Source: Paractinoplanes tereljensis (lineage in GTDB: Bacteria > Actinomycetota > Actinomycetes > Mycobacteriales > Micromonosporaceae). Taken from it: a stretch of DNA of 64,000 nt. Both the position numbers and the translations under genes were made by a program. Every line of letters begins with the position of its first letter. Position 1 is the first letter of the stretch. The DNA lies in the NCBI RefSeq assembly GCF_016862435.1, contig NZ_BOMY01000020.1:1-64000 (forward strand), read 5' to 3'. The notes under the pieces are model-generated. The model saw only the letters and a program-made list of their open reading frames with translations. It made no database searches and had not been told where the DNA came from. Below, piece after piece: positions 7,782 through 18,211 of the stretch.

Positions 7782-8890
7782 CCCTGATCGACGAGAGCCC
7801 GGCCGGCGCCCGGACCGAAGCCCGCCGCCGGCGCCGCCCCGGCATCGCGGTGCTGGTCAGCCTGGTGGTGGCGCTGGTGGCCGGTGGTGCGCTGCTGGTG
7901 GTCGGGCCGGCCGGGCGCGACGAACCGGCGACGAACGAGCGGCTCACCGCGGAAGCGGCCTGGCCGAAGGCGGTGCGGGCCGACTTCGACCCGGCCATGC
8001 CGGACGGGCCGCTCTTCGCGCCGCTGCTGTTCCTCGACACGGCGAGCGCGATCGGGACCGCGCCCACGCCGGATGCCGGGTCGGTGCGGCTCGGCATTCG
8101 CGACGCGAGCGGGTTCCGGCAACTGCGGTCGCTGCCGCTGGACGGGAATCCGCAGTTCGAGGCGGTCGCGGCGGCCGGGGACGACATCGTCTGGACCGAG
8201 TCCACCGACGGGCAGCCGCAGGTGCGGATCTGGCACGCGTCGCGGCGGGACGGCCCGGCGAAGCTGCTCACCGCCGACACCGGGAACGCGATCTTCTTCG
8301 GCAACCAGTTCGACCTGAGCATCGGCGACGGGCTGGTGCGGTGGGCGGCCGCGAACGGCAAGAGCACCGAGGTGCGGTCGGTGCCGCTGGGCGGCGGGAC
8401 GGTCGCGGTGCACAGCGAGCCGGGCAACTGGTCGCTGTCGGCGTGGCCGTGGCTGGTCGACGAGAACGAGCGGCGGCTGCGCAACCTGGCGACCAACCGG
8501 GACACCGAGGTGGTCACCTCCGGGCCGGAGGCGGCCACCTGCTCACCGGCCTGGTGCCGGGTGACGGTGATGACCAGCGACGGGGTCGCCCGCATCGACC
8601 TCATGCACCCGGACGGCAGCGCGCGGCGCCGGATCGCGGGCGGCGACGCGCAGGCCGCGGTGGACGACGTGGCGGTGCTGGACCGGTTCGAGCTGCTGGC
8701 CCAGCCGGGACCGGACTCCGACCTGACCGGGACCACGGCGCTGCTGGTCTACGACGCGGCCACCAGCCGGACCGTGGACGTCACGGCCGCGGCGGACGGC
8801 GCTTTCACCGGCGGCGGGCTGCTGTGGTGGTCGACCGGCGGACTCGAGGACGACGTCGCCTGGCACGTGCTTGACCTCCGTACCGTCTAA
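7778..8890 (+). CDS. membrane-anchored beta-propeller-like protein of unknown function
   Basis: A 370-aa protein with a basic N-terminus (ARRRRRPG), one membrane helix (residues about 25-48) and a large outside domain. That domain is made of repeated strand segments such as DDIVWTESTDGQPQVRIW and DGLVRWAAANGKSTEVRSV, typical of a seven-bladed TolB/WD-like propeller; two cysteines (TCSPAWC) may form a disulfide. GTG start overlaps the stop of the previous gene, so it is the third cistron of the permease operon. I cannot assign a function. Confidence 0.75.
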   Translation: MTLIDESPAGARTEARRRRRPGIAVLVSLVVALVAGGALLVVGPAGRDEPATNERLTAEAAWPKAVRADFDPAMPDGPLFAPLLFLDTASAIGTAPTPDAGSVRLGIRDASGFRQLRSLPLDGNPQFEAVAAAGDDIVWTESTDGQPQVRIWHASRRDGPAKLLTADTGNAIFFGNQFDLSIGDGLVRWAAANGKSTEVRSVPLGGGTVAVHSEPGNWSLSAWPWLVDENERRLRNLATNRDTEVVTSGPEAATCSPAWCRVTVMTSDGVARIDLMHPDGSARRRIAGGDAQAAVDDVAVLDRFELLAQPGPDSDLTGTTALLVYDAATSRTVDVTAAADGAFTGGGLLWWSTGGLEDDVAWHVLDLRTV

Positions 8891-8899
8891 ATAGCGCGA

Positions 8900-8931
8900 C
8901 GTCGCCGCGGAGCCTGAGCCCCGCGGCGACG
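8900..8931. terminator. hairpin between convergent genes
   Basis: Perfect 11-bp stem CGTCGCCGCGG / CCGCGGCGACG with a 10-nt loop, in the 68-bp gap between two convergent genes. There is no T tract, as is common for actinomycete terminators; it could serve both directions. Confidence 0.6.
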
Positions 8932-8958
8932 CCGTCGCCGATCAGGCGGTGGATCTGA

Positions 8959-10311
8959 TCAGCTGGAGGTGCACGCGCCCCCGTTGAGGGTGAAACCCGT
9001 CGGCGCACCGCTGTTGCCGGTGTGGGTGGCCTGGTAGCCGACGGTGACCGAGCCGCCGACCGCGATGCTCCCGTTGTAGGACACGTTGGTCGCGGTCACC
9101 TGGCCCGACGCCGGGCTGTAGGTGGCGTTCCAGCCGTTGGTGATGGTCTGGCCGGACGGCAGCGTGAAGGCGAGCCGCCAGCCGCTGATCGCCGCGCTGC
9201 CGGTGTTGGTCACCGTGACGTTGTTGGTCAGGCCGGTGTTCCACGCACTGATCGAATTGACCACCTTGCACGCCCCAGAAGGAGCAACCGTGGTTGGTGC
9301 GGTCGTCGGCACCGTGGTCGGTGTCGTCGTGGGCGTGGTCGTCGGCGTGGTCGTCGGCGGGGTGGTCGGCGACGTGCTGTCCAGGCCGAAGAACGAGATG
9401 GCCAGCTTGGCCTGGCCGGACAGCGGCAGCGAGTGCCCGGTGTTGGCCACGCTGATGCCCTCGACCGGCGCCTGCACGGTGTTGGTGCCGTAGCGGGTGC
9501 GGGTCCAGCCGGACTGCGGCGTGTCGGTGAGGACCGGGGTCTGGCTCACGCCGAGCACGTTGGTCCACTGCTTGATCTCTTCGCCGAAGTTCGGGTAGGC
9601 CAGCGTGGTGTCGGTGGTGCCGTGGAAGAGCTGCATCCGCGGGCGCTTGCCGGTGTAACCGGGGTAGGCGGCCCGGACCGCGTCACCCCACGCCGCCGGG
9701 GTCTTGCTGACCGTGCCCTGGGCGCAGGCGCTGTTCCAGCCGGCCTGGTTGGCCGGGTTGGTGGGATCGCCGGCCGAGGCCGAGAAACAGCTGAACGGTA
9801 CGCCCATGAAGGCCGACCCGGCCGCGAACACATCGGGGTAGTCGCCGAGCAGGACGTTGGTCATCATCCCGCCGGACGAGGCGCCGGTGACGAACGTGCG
9901 GTTGACGTCGGTGCCGTAGTGCGACTGCACGTAGCGGACCATCGAGACGATGCCGACCGGGTCGCTGTTGCCGCTGTGGGTCAGCGCGCCGGCCGACGAG
10001 TTGTCGTAGCAGTTGCCGGAGCGGGTGGTGGACGGGTAGATCACCACGAAGCCGTACTGGTTGGCCAGGGTGGCGAACTCGGTGCCGGAGTAGAACGCCG
10101 GGCCGGAGCCGGTGCAGTAGTGCACGGCGACCAGCAGGCCCGGGTTGGTGGCTAGCTTGTCCGGAACGTACAGGTGCATGCGCAGGCCGGTCGGGTTGGT
10201 GCCGAAACCGGTGATCTCCTGCAGTGACGCGGCGGCGGCCGGCGAGGACGGGAGCGTGACGCCGAGGACGATCGCCGCGGCCGCGGCGAACGCGGCAAGC
10301 AGTTTCTTCAT
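8959..10311 (-). CDS. secreted CE1-type esterase (acetylxylan/feruloyl esterase, PHB-depolymerase-like) with CBM2
   Basis: Extracellular serine esterase that probably removes acetyl or feruloyl groups from xylan. Order in the 450-aa protein: Sec signal peptide (MKKLLAAFAAAA... to about residue 28), catalytic alpha/beta-hydrolase domain with nucleophile Ser145 in GASSGG, a Thr/Pro linker (PTTTPTTTPTTT type, about 315-340), and a C-terminal carbohydrate-binding module of family 2 (CKVVNSISAWNTGLTNNVTV to the end). It lies 71 bp downstream of the GH10 xylanase on the same strand, so the two are probably co-transcribed. Poly-hydroxybutyrate depolymerases share the fold, but the CBM2 and neighbour favour xylan. 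Confidence 0.88.
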   Translation of the reverse strand: MKKLLAAFAAAAAIVLGVTLPSSPAAAASLQEITGFGTNPTGLRMHLYVPDKLATNPGLLVAVHYCTGSGPAFYSGTEFATLANQYGFVVIYPSTTRSGNCYDNSSAGALTHSGNSDPVGIVSMVRYVQSHYGTDVNRTFVTGASSGGMMTNVLLGDYPDVFAAGSAFMGVPFSCFSASAGDPTNPANQAGWNSACAQGTVSKTPAAWGDAVRAAYPGYTGKRPRMQLFHGTTDTTLAYPNFGEEIKQWTNVLGVSQTPVLTDTPQSGWTRTRYGTNTVQAPVEGISVANTGHSLPLSGQAKLAISFFGLDSTSPTTPPTTTPTTTPTTTPTTVPTTAPTTVAPSGACKVVNSISAWNTGLTNNVTVTNTGSAAISGWRLAFTLPSGQTITNGWNATYSPASGQVTATNVSYNGSIAVGGSVTVGYQATHTGNSGAPTGFTLNGGACTSS

Positions 10312-10382
10312 GTCGTCGGTCCTTCAGGACAGGGGCGCGGCCGCGGAACACCGGACGGGGGAGGTTCCGCGGCCGCCGCCAC

Positions 10383-12064
<1,682 letters not shown>

Positions 12065-12613
12065 TCAGTGCAACCGCGACACGGCCGGCGTCACTCGTCG
12101 CGACCCGGTCCCGGGCCGGCCGAGCGGCACCGTCGCGGCCAGAATCACCAGGGCCGCGAGCGGCAGCAGGTCGAGGTTGACGCTGATCGCCAGGTAGCCG
12201 AGGAAGAACAGGATCGGGCTCCACACCGGCACCCGCCCGGCCGCCACCTGCAGGCTCAGCAGCACCGACATGCCGAGCACGAACAGCAGCGGCCCGGTGA
12301 TCTCCAGCGGGCCCGGCAGCGGCCACCGGTCCCGGAACGACGCCGACAGGTCCCCGACGATCACCCAGAGGAAACAGGCCACCCCGAAAACCGAGACGGC
12401 GGCGGCCACCGCGGCAATGCGCCGGCCCATCCGAGTACGCCGAAAGAGTGCCACGGCAATCATCGCGAACAGCACCATCGACCCGAAGAACGCGAGGTGC
12501 CCGACGATCCAGGCCGCCCCCTGCTTGTCGCGATGCCCGTCCAGTCCGTCCATCCACCGCAGAACGCCGTAGGCCAGCAGGAGCAGCGGCGCGGCGAAAG
12601 CCATCGATCTCAT
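12065..12613 (-). CDS. small integral membrane protein of unknown function
   Basis: A 182-aa protein with about six hydrophobic segments (AFAAPLLLLAYGVLRW, VGHLAFFGSMVLFAMIAVAL, AAVAAAVSVFGVACFLWVIV, then three more) joined by short basic loops such as RRTRMGRRI. I see no catalytic motif and recognise no family. The ATG at 12613 begins directly before the first helix. It sits 62 bp downstream of the truncated sigma-like gene on the same strand. Confidence 0.7.
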   Translation of the reverse strand: MRSMAFAAPLLLLAYGVLRWMDGLDGHRDKQGAAWIVGHLAFFGSMVLFAMIAVALFRRTRMGRRIAAVAAAVSVFGVACFLWVIVGDLSASFRDRWPLPGPLEITGPLLFVLGMSVLLSLQVAAGRVPVWSPILFFLGYLAISVNLDLLPLAALVILAATVPLGRPGTGSRRVTPAVSRLH

Positions 12614-12675
12614 GGCCCCGAGCCTAGGAAGCCCGGCACCCCATTCGATATGGGTGAAGTCCCCCGCACTACCCC

Positions 12676-13353
12676 CTAAATTCTGGTCAGCTTCTCCGGG
12701 TTGCGCACCAGCCGGATCCCGGCGATCCGTTGGCTGTCCGCATCGAGGTCGAGGTCGACCACGGCCAGCACCTCCGACCCGGCACTCAGCACGGCGGCCG
12801 CCGCACCGTTCAGCCGAACCAGCCGATAGGTGGTGCCCGGCGGATAGAGGGCGACGCTCCGCGCGAAGAAGGCCACCACGTCGGCCACCCCGTGCAGCGG
12901 CACCCGCGGCATCTCCCCGGATCCGTTGCTGTCGGCCCACATCACCACGTCCGGCGCCAGCAGCTCCAGCAGTCCGGCCAGGTCGCCACCGACACAGGCG
13001 GCCAGAAACCGCCCGGTGACCTGACCGCGGACCAGGTCGTCCACCTCGTACCGGCGCCGCCGCTCCCGCACATGCGCGCGGGCCCGGTGCGCCACCTGCC
13101 GCACCGCCTCCGGCGACCGGTCCACCGCCACCGCCACCTCGGCATAGCCGACGTCGAACACGTCCCGGAGCACGAAGACGGCCCGCTCCAGCGGGGACAG
13201 GCTCTCCAGCACGACAAGCATGGCCATCGACACCGACTCGGCCAGCTCCAGCCGCGTGCCCGCGTGCGGCTCCGGCAGCCAGGGCCCGACGTACGCCGCC
13301 CGCCGGACCTTGGCCCGGCGCAGGTGGTCGATGGCGACCCGGGTGACGGTCAC
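12676..13353 (-). CDS. ECF41/SigJ-like protein lacking sigma region 2
   Basis: A 225-aa protein with sigma region 4 (about residues 40-110, LSPLERAVFVLRDVFDVGYAEVA and DRSPEAVRQVAHRARAHV) followed by the SnoaL-like C-terminal domain typical of ECF41 factors (FLAACVGGDLAGLLELLAPDVV). The YVGPWLPEP linker motif is present, but it starts only about 20 residues into the protein, whereas in the family about 80 residues of region 2 (core-RNAP and -10 binding) come first. Extending the frame to its ATG at 13419 adds no region 2. GTG at 13353 is the likely start. Either a remnant of a sigma factor or a protein working without promoter recognition. Confidence 0.7.
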   Translation of the reverse strand: MTVTRVAIDHLRRAKVRRAAYVGPWLPEPHAGTRLELAESVSMAMLVVLESLSPLERAVFVLRDVFDVGYAEVAVAVDRSPEAVRQVAHRARAHVRERRRRYEVDDLVRGQVTGRFLAACVGGDLAGLLELLAPDVVMWADSNGSGEMPRVPLHGVADVVAFFARSVALYPPGTTYRLVRLNGAAAAVLSAGSEVLAVVDLDLDADSQRIAGIRLVRNPEKLTRI

Positions 13354-13417
13354 AGGCCCGCCCCCGCGCCCGTCTGAGTGCGCGCAACCGACCACGCTAC
13401 CTCCGAAGGGCAAGCCC

Positions 13418-13888
13418 ATGACCGTAGGCGAGCGCTACCTCCGCGCCATCGCAACACCCGACCTGACCGAGGTGGACGCCCTGTTCGCCGAGGACGTCGT
13501 GTTCTATACCCCGTTCGCCCGGGCTGCCCGGGGCCGGGATTTCATCCGGGCCTTCATTGCGGCCTTCCACCAGGCGATGCCGGGCCTGCGGGCCACCCTG
13601 CACGACGAGTTCGGCAGCGCCGACGGCAGCCGGGTAGCGGTGCGGATCTCCATCCACTGGCACAACATCGGGTCCTTCATGGGTAACCCGCCCACCGGCG
13701 ACACCGGCGTGGAGAGCGAAATCCACACCCTGCGGCTGACCGACGGGCGGATCACCGAATGCTGGGTCGGCCACAACACGCTGGACCTGACCTACCACCA
13801 ACTCGTGTCCTGGAGCATGAAGCTCCCGGCGGACACCACCGATCCGGCGCCCGAACTGAGCTCGGTAACCGCTCGGCCCCGCGACTGA
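13418..13888 (+). CDS. SnoaL-like (NTF2 fold) protein
   Basis: A 156-aa protein of the SnoaL-like polyketide cyclase/NTF2 superfamily: N-terminal helix then RYLRAIATPDLTEVDALFAEDVVFYTPFA, and a C-terminal sheet with IHTLRLTDGRITECWVGHNTL. These small cone-shaped folds act as cyclases, isomerases or ligand pockets; substrate unknown. Its ATG lies back to back with the truncated sigma gene's frame, in the space where that gene's missing 5' part would be expected. Confidence 0.75.
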   Translation: MTVGERYLRAIATPDLTEVDALFAEDVVFYTPFARAARGRDFIRAFIAAFHQAMPGLRATLHDEFGSADGSRVAVRISIHWHNIGSFMGNPPTGDTGVESEIHTLRLTDGRITECWVGHNTLDLTYHQLVSWSMKLPADTTDPAPELSSVTARPRD

Positions 13889-13893
13889 GCGCC

Positions 13894-13931
13894 GCCGCCC
13901 GGCATCACCCTCGTACGTGGTGCCGGGCGGC
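13894..13931. terminator. hairpin between convergent genes
   Basis: A 15-bp stem (GCCGCCCGGCATCAC / GTGGTGCCGGGCGGC, one G-U type mismatch) with an 8-nt loop, just after the SnoaL gene and overlapping the last codons of the minus-strand gene. Probably a two-way terminator. Confidence 0.6.
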
Positions 13932-14894
13932 CTGGGCGTTGAATGCCTCGAGTGGCGCGGGATCGGCGTACGCGGTCGGGGTGCCGTTGGAGTTTTGGAA
14001 TTTGTCCAGGTAGAAGTAGCGCGCCTTGCCGATCGGGTCGAGGTCGCTGCTGCCGTCGGTGCCGCGGGTGTTCCACCAGGCGAGGCCCCAGAACGGCCAG
14101 CCCTGCTTGGCCGGCTTCCAGGTGTCCAGCTCCTTGCAGATCCCGTTGAGCCAGGCCGCCCGGCCCCGGCCGGCCGGGTCGGACGGGATGCCGATCGCGC
14201 CCAGTTCCGCGATGATGCGGGGCCGGTGGTCGTCGGAGCTGTCGCGGTAGCTTTTGAGCCCCGACAGGAACGTCACCGGATCCGGGTACTCGTCGGCCAC
14301 CCGCTTGCCGGACCGGTCCCAGGAATTCATGTACATGTCGATCGCGTACAGGTCGCTGAATTCCGGACCGGGATCGTATTGACCGTAGTCGTGCTTACCC
14401 TTGTTGGCATCCTCGATCCACTGCAACGTGAGGACCGGGCCGGCCTTCACCCTCTTCCGCTTGTCGGCGGGCAGCTCGGTGATGCAGGCACGCCACCAGG
14501 CCTTGTAATTGTCGATGTATTCCTTCGAGTGCTCCCAGAAATGGCGTTCCGGTTCGTGCTGGTCGGTCAGCAGCAGCAACCGCACCCAGTCGGGCATTGC
14601 GGTGATGCGCTCCCGCATCTCCCGGAATTTACTGCTGTCGCCGTTGATGTTGCTCGACAGGAAGGGCACGACGCCGTTGTCCCGGCAGTAGATCAGGCGC
14701 GGGTCGTCCCAGCTCGGAGGTAGTCCGTCGGAGTCCGGGAAGATGCGCATGAATCCGTTGCGGGGAATGACCTTCGGACCGTAATGATTGTTGTCGAGCT
14801 CTCCTTTCTTCATCGTCGCGCCGATCCAGTAGGACCACGCCGAGTTGTCGCCGCCTGGAATAACCTCAGCCGCATTGGCCGCGCTGATCTGCAC
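13905..14894 (-). CDS. probable TIM-barrel glycoside-hydrolase-like protein
   Basis: A 329-aa protein with features of a beta/alpha-barrel hydrolase: alternating strands such as RLLLLTDQHEPERHFWEHS and PRIIAELGAIGIPSD, and a late aromatic strand WPFWGLAWWNTRG. Acidic residues in HEPE and AELGAIG are candidate catalytic residues, by likeness to clan GH-A enzymes. With the GTG at 14894, which has GGAGG 9 bp upstream, there is no signal peptide; a longer frame to 15002 adds no good one either. I cannot name the family with certainty. Confidence 0.6.
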   Translation of the reverse strand: MQISAANAAEVIPGGDNSAWSYWIGATMKKGELDNNHYGPKVIPRNGFMRIFPDSDGLPPSWDDPRLIYCRDNGVVPFLSSNINGDSSKFREMRERITAMPDWVRLLLLTDQHEPERHFWEHSKEYIDNYKAWWRACITELPADKRKRVKAGPVLTLQWIEDANKGKHDYGQYDPGPEFSDLYAIDMYMNSWDRSGKRVADEYPDPVTFLSGLKSYRDSSDDHRPRIIAELGAIGIPSDPAGRGRAAWLNGICKELDTWKPAKQGWPFWGLAWWNTRGTDGSSDLDPIGKARYFYLDKFQNSNGTPTAYADPAPLEAFNAQAARHHVRG

Positions 14895-15027
14895 GGGAAC
14901 CACCTCCGTACTGATTAGACACGGGTGCGCCGACACCGCCCGGCATCGGCGCGGCACCGCCCCACTTTCGTGTTGACATTCATCCGGCCCGGCCCGCCGC
15001 AAGGGCCCACGAGCCGATCATCGACAT

Positions 15028-16179
15028 ATGCCTAGAATGCATTTAGCGGCGTTGTTACTGACAATCGGACTCGGCGCGACCGTGCCGGCGCAGGCGACCC
15101 CGCCACCGGCATCGTGGGGGCAGGACGGCTTCGGGCCGGGCAACACGAGTTACAACCCGTCCGAGTCGGTGGTCAACGCCGGCTCGATCGGGCGTCTGAA
15201 GCTCCGCTGGACCGTCACCTCGTCGTCCGGCACCCCGGGCTGCCGGCCCGACCCGCTCGCTCCCCTGGTCGTCGGCAACCGGGTCTTCCTGCGGGACGGC
15301 GGTGGTGTCGGCGCCTACGACGCGGCGACCGGCAAACGCCTGTGGCGCGACACCGGCTCCGGCACCGCCGCCGCCCTGATCGTCGCCGGCAACCTGGTCC
15401 TGGTCTTCGACGGCGGCTGCGACTCGTCCAGCGCGTACGGCAGTTCGGTCACCGCACTCGACGCCGGCTCCGGAGCCCGGCGCTGGCGCCGTACCGGCGG
15501 CTGGACCGTCGACACCGCGGTGGCCGACGCCGGCACGGTGGTGACCTCCGGCGCCTGCGGCACCTGCGGGGACGCCGCCCACGGCGTCAACGCCTATCGC
15601 CTCAGCGACGGCGCGCTGCTGTGGTCGCGGCCCAACGAGGTTCTCGCCGGCCCGGTCGCCGCGGGCAGCCTGGTCCTGCTGCGCGAGACCACCGGCACCG
15701 CCGAGACCTGGGCCAGTCGGATCAGCACCGGCAAGCCGGTGTGGGGCACGAGCCGGTCGTCCACCGCGGCCGCCGCCAGCCCGGCCGGCACCCAGCTCTA
15801 CCTCACCGACGACGAGTGCCTGAGCGCCCGGCTGGCCGGCGACGGCAAGCCACTCTGGACGGTCCCGAAGGAGAGCGGTGACCTCGCCGCCGACGACCGT
15901 CAGGTCTACGTGGCCTCGGCCGGCCGGATCAACACCTACAACGCGAAGACCGGCCGGCTGGTCTGGACCCGCGCGTTACCGAACCCGGGTTCACCCGTAC
16001 GCGCCGGCGGCCTCCTCTACGTCCGGTCCGGCAAGGGAAGCCTCGCGATCCTCAACGCGGCCGACGGCCGCCCGGTCCCGATCAAGACGACGTACGGCGG
16101 GCTCAGCGTGCACGTGGTCGCGGCCGGCGGCCGGCTCCTGCTGACCGGCGAATCGTCCGTCCGGGCGTACGCGCCCTGA
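15028..16179 (+). CDS. secreted PQQ-like beta-propeller protein
   Basis: A 383-aa exported protein with a signal peptide (MPRMHLAALLLTIGLGATVPAQA, cleaved near residue 23) and repeated propeller blades of the PQQ/quinoprotein-like type, for example VGAYDAATGKRLWRDTGSG, VTALDAGSGARRWRRTGGW and INTYNAKTGRLVWTRALP. The dehydrogenase cofactor and calcium residues are not apparent, so a binding or scaffold role is more likely than redox catalysis. It is divergent from the preceding gene and stands alone. Confidence 0.8.
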   Translation: MPRMHLAALLLTIGLGATVPAQATPPPASWGQDGFGPGNTSYNPSESVVNAGSIGRLKLRWTVTSSSGTPGCRPDPLAPLVVGNRVFLRDGGGVGAYDAATGKRLWRDTGSGTAAALIVAGNLVLVFDGGCDSSSAYGSSVTALDAGSGARRWRRTGGWTVDTAVADAGTVVTSGACGTCGDAAHGVNAYRLSDGALLWSRPNEVLAGPVAAGSLVLLRETTGTAETWASRISTGKPVWGTSRSSTAAAASPAGTQLYLTDDECLSARLAGDGKPLWTVPKESGDLAADDRQVYVASAGRINTYNAKTGRLVWTRALPNPGSPVRAGGLLYVRSGKGSLAILNAADGRPVPIKTTYGGLSVHVVAAGGRLLLTGESSVRAYAP

Positions 16180-16286
16180 ATTCGTCCCCTACGAGTGCGG
16201 TAGGGCGAACGGACAAACAGCGGTCCTCCACACAGGTCGCTCCCGATCTTCCTGGTTACGCGACGGCGTTCGGTTTCGTTGTGCTC

Positions 16287-16321
16287 ATGACGCGGACATT
16301 TACCCCAAATGTCCGCGTCAT
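16287..16321 (+). promoter_or_regulatory. 15-bp perfect inverted repeat upstream of the DUF4360 gene
   Basis: ATGACGCGGACATTT, 5-nt loop ACCCC, AAATGTCCGCGTCAT: 15 of 15 pairs. It ends 39 bp before the ATG and 107 bp after the preceding stop codon. There is no T tract. It could be a terminator, a leader hairpin or a long operator. Confidence 0.6.
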
Positions 16322-16360
16322 CGGCAACTGCATCGACGTACGCGTTCGGAAGGAATTCCC

Positions 16361-16999
16361 ATGCTCAAGACCCTTGCTATCGGCGCCACCCTGGCCGGTG
16401 CCCTCGCTGCCACCGGCACGCCGGCCACCGCCGCCCCCCGCCCGACGCCGAACGACGAAATGGTCATCGGCGTGGTCGCCGCCAACGGCTCCGGCTGCCC
16501 GTGGGGAAGCGCTCAGGTGACCCCGTCACCCGACAACAAGGCCTTCACCGTCACCTACAGCGAGTTCACCGCGCAGGTCGGGGTCGGCGCCCGGCCGTCC
16601 GACTTCCGCAAGAACTGCCAGCTCGCGCTGGACGTGCACGTCCCGCAGGGATACACGTACGCGATCTCCGGCACCGATTACCGCGGGTTCGCCCACATCG
16701 AGCGGGGAGCGAGCGGCTCCGAGACCGCGAACTACTACTTCCAGGGCGAACGGCAGAGCACCCGGATCCAGCACAACTTCGACGGCCCGTACGACGGCAA
16801 CTGGCAGCGCACCGACACCGTCGGCATCACCTCGCTGGCCTACCTGCCCTGTGGCGAGCAGCGCTACCTGAACGTCAACACCGAGCTCCGGGTCAACGGC
16901 GGCTGGTCGAACGTCAAGAAGACCACCAGCATGCTGACCATGGACTCGACCGACGGCCGCCTCGACACGCTCTATCACGTCGCCTGGAAGAAGTGCTGA
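16361..16999 (+). CDS. secreted DUF4360-family protein
   Basis: A 212-aa exported protein with a Sec signal peptide (MLKTLAIGATLAGALAATGTP, cleavage near residue 25) and the DUF4360 pattern: IGVVAANGSGCPWGSAQV, TVTYSEFTAQVG, DFRKNCQLALDVHVPQGY and a terminal Cys. Four conserved cysteines suggest two disulfides. Start ATG follows GGAAGGA. These proteins are common in actinomycetes and fungi; no activity is established. Confidence 0.88.
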   Translation: MLKTLAIGATLAGALAATGTPATAAPRPTPNDEMVIGVVAANGSGCPWGSAQVTPSPDNKAFTVTYSEFTAQVGVGARPSDFRKNCQLALDVHVPQGYTYAISGTDYRGFAHIERGASGSETANYYFQGERQSTRIQHNFDGPYDGNWQRTDTVGITSLAYLPCGEQRYLNVNTELRVNGGWSNVKKTTSMLTMDSTDGRLDTLYHVAWKKC

Positions 17000-17008
17000 T
17001 CACGTTCC

Positions 17009-18199
17009 CTATCGTCGGCCCGGGCTGTTCGCCCGGGCCGACGGGGCACGTTCCGGCGCGCTTTCCGTCCGGGTCGGCATCACCGCGGCCGCGACCAGCG
17101 GGAAGGCGATAGCTGCGGCGAAGCCCGGGCCGTATCCGGTGGTGGCGATGAGCGCGGCCATCGCCGGTGGGGTCGCGGTGGCGACGATGTTCTGGGCGGT
17201 GTTCTGAATACCCAGGGCCCGGCCCGCCCAGGACCGTCCCGCGTACTCGGCGACCGCGGTGAAGGCCAGGCCGTTCGGGCTCACCGCCAGGACCCCGGCC
17301 AGCAGCAGGGCCGGGATCGCGAGACCGGTGCCCGCACCGGCGGCCAGGACCGCCAGCACGACGGCGGTGCCGAGGGCGACCTGGCGCATCGGGCGCATCC
17401 GGGACCCGGTGCGGTCCGACCACCAGCCCACCGCGAGCCGGCCGAGGGCGCCGATGATCTGACCGGCGGCCAGCAGACGGCCGGCCGCGGCCGGGTCCCA
17501 GCCGTGCGCGTCGACCAGGAACACCAGGGCGAACGTCGCGACGGTGAACTGCGGGACGATCAGCAGCGCGCTGGCCGCGTGGATGCGCCACAGGACCGGC
17601 GTGCGGTACGGCGTGCCGGGCGGCAACGCGTCCGGCGCGACCGGGGCGGCCGGGTCCCGCACGAACGCGATCACCAGTACCGCCGCGACCAGACAGAACG
17701 CGCCCAGGAAGGCGAACGCCTCACGCCGGCCCAGGGACGGCAGGACCAGGGCGGCCAGCGCCACGCCGAGTGGCTGGGCGGTCTGCCGCAGGCCCATGGC
17801 CAGGCCGCGTTCCCGGGCCGCGAACCAGCCCAGGATCAACCGGCCGCTGGAGGCGTGGGTGGCGGCACCGGCCGCGCCGGCCAGGAAGAAGCAGGCGGCC
17901 AGGGCGCGCAGGCCACCCGCGGTGATGCCGGCCAGCAGGATCGCGCCGGCCGCGCCGAGGCCGATGGCCAGGACCCGGCGCTCGCCCCAGCGGTCGGCGG
18001 CGGCACCCCACGCGATCAGGGTGAACAGCAGGCCCGCGGTGGGGGCGGCGGCGAGCAGTCCTGCCTGGGCCAGGGTGAGGCCCTCGGCCCGGAAGGCCGG
18101 AATCAGGTACGGCAGGCCGTACTGGAACGTGCAGGCCGCGGCCATGGCCAGCATCCCCACCGCGAGGACGGCCCAGCGTCGACGATCAGCCACCTTCAT
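17009..18199 (-). CDS. MFS transporter
   Basis: A 396-aa major facilitator with 12 predicted helices. The loop-2 motif WGAAADRWGERRVLAIG and the symmetrical loop LAVGWWSDRTGSRM mark the two halves. ATG at 18199 starts just before the first helix; an open frame further upstream runs through the MarR operator and gene. It is divergent from a MarR regulator, so its substrate is probably the regulator's ligand, perhaps a drug or a small organic acid. Confidence 0.88.
   Translation of the reverse strand: MKVADRRRWAVLAVGMLAMAAACTFQYGLPYLIPAFRAEGLTLAQAGLLAAAPTAGLLFTLIAWGAAADRWGERRVLAIGLGAAGAILLAGITAGGLRALAACFFLAGAAGAATHASSGRLILGWFAARERGLAMGLRQTAQPLGVALAALVLPSLGRREAFAFLGAFCLVAAVLVIAFVRDPAAPVAPDALPPGTPYRTPVLWRIHAASALLIVPQFTVATFALVFLVDAHGWDPAAAGRLLAAGQIIGALGRLAVGWWSDRTGSRMRPMRQVALGTAVVLAVLAAGAGTGLAIPALLLAGVLAVSPNGLAFTAVAEYAGRSWAGRALGIQNTAQNIVATATPPAMAALIATTGYGPGFAAAIAFPLVAAAVMPTRTESAPERAPSARANSPGRR
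17013..17043. terminator. hairpin between convergent genes
   Basis: Perfect 13-bp stem CGTCGGCCCGGGC / GCCCGGGCCGACG, loop TGTTC, between the DUF4360 gene and the MFS gene (it covers the last codons of the latter). Confidence 0.7.
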
Positions 18200-18211
18200 C
18201 ACCTCAGCACT

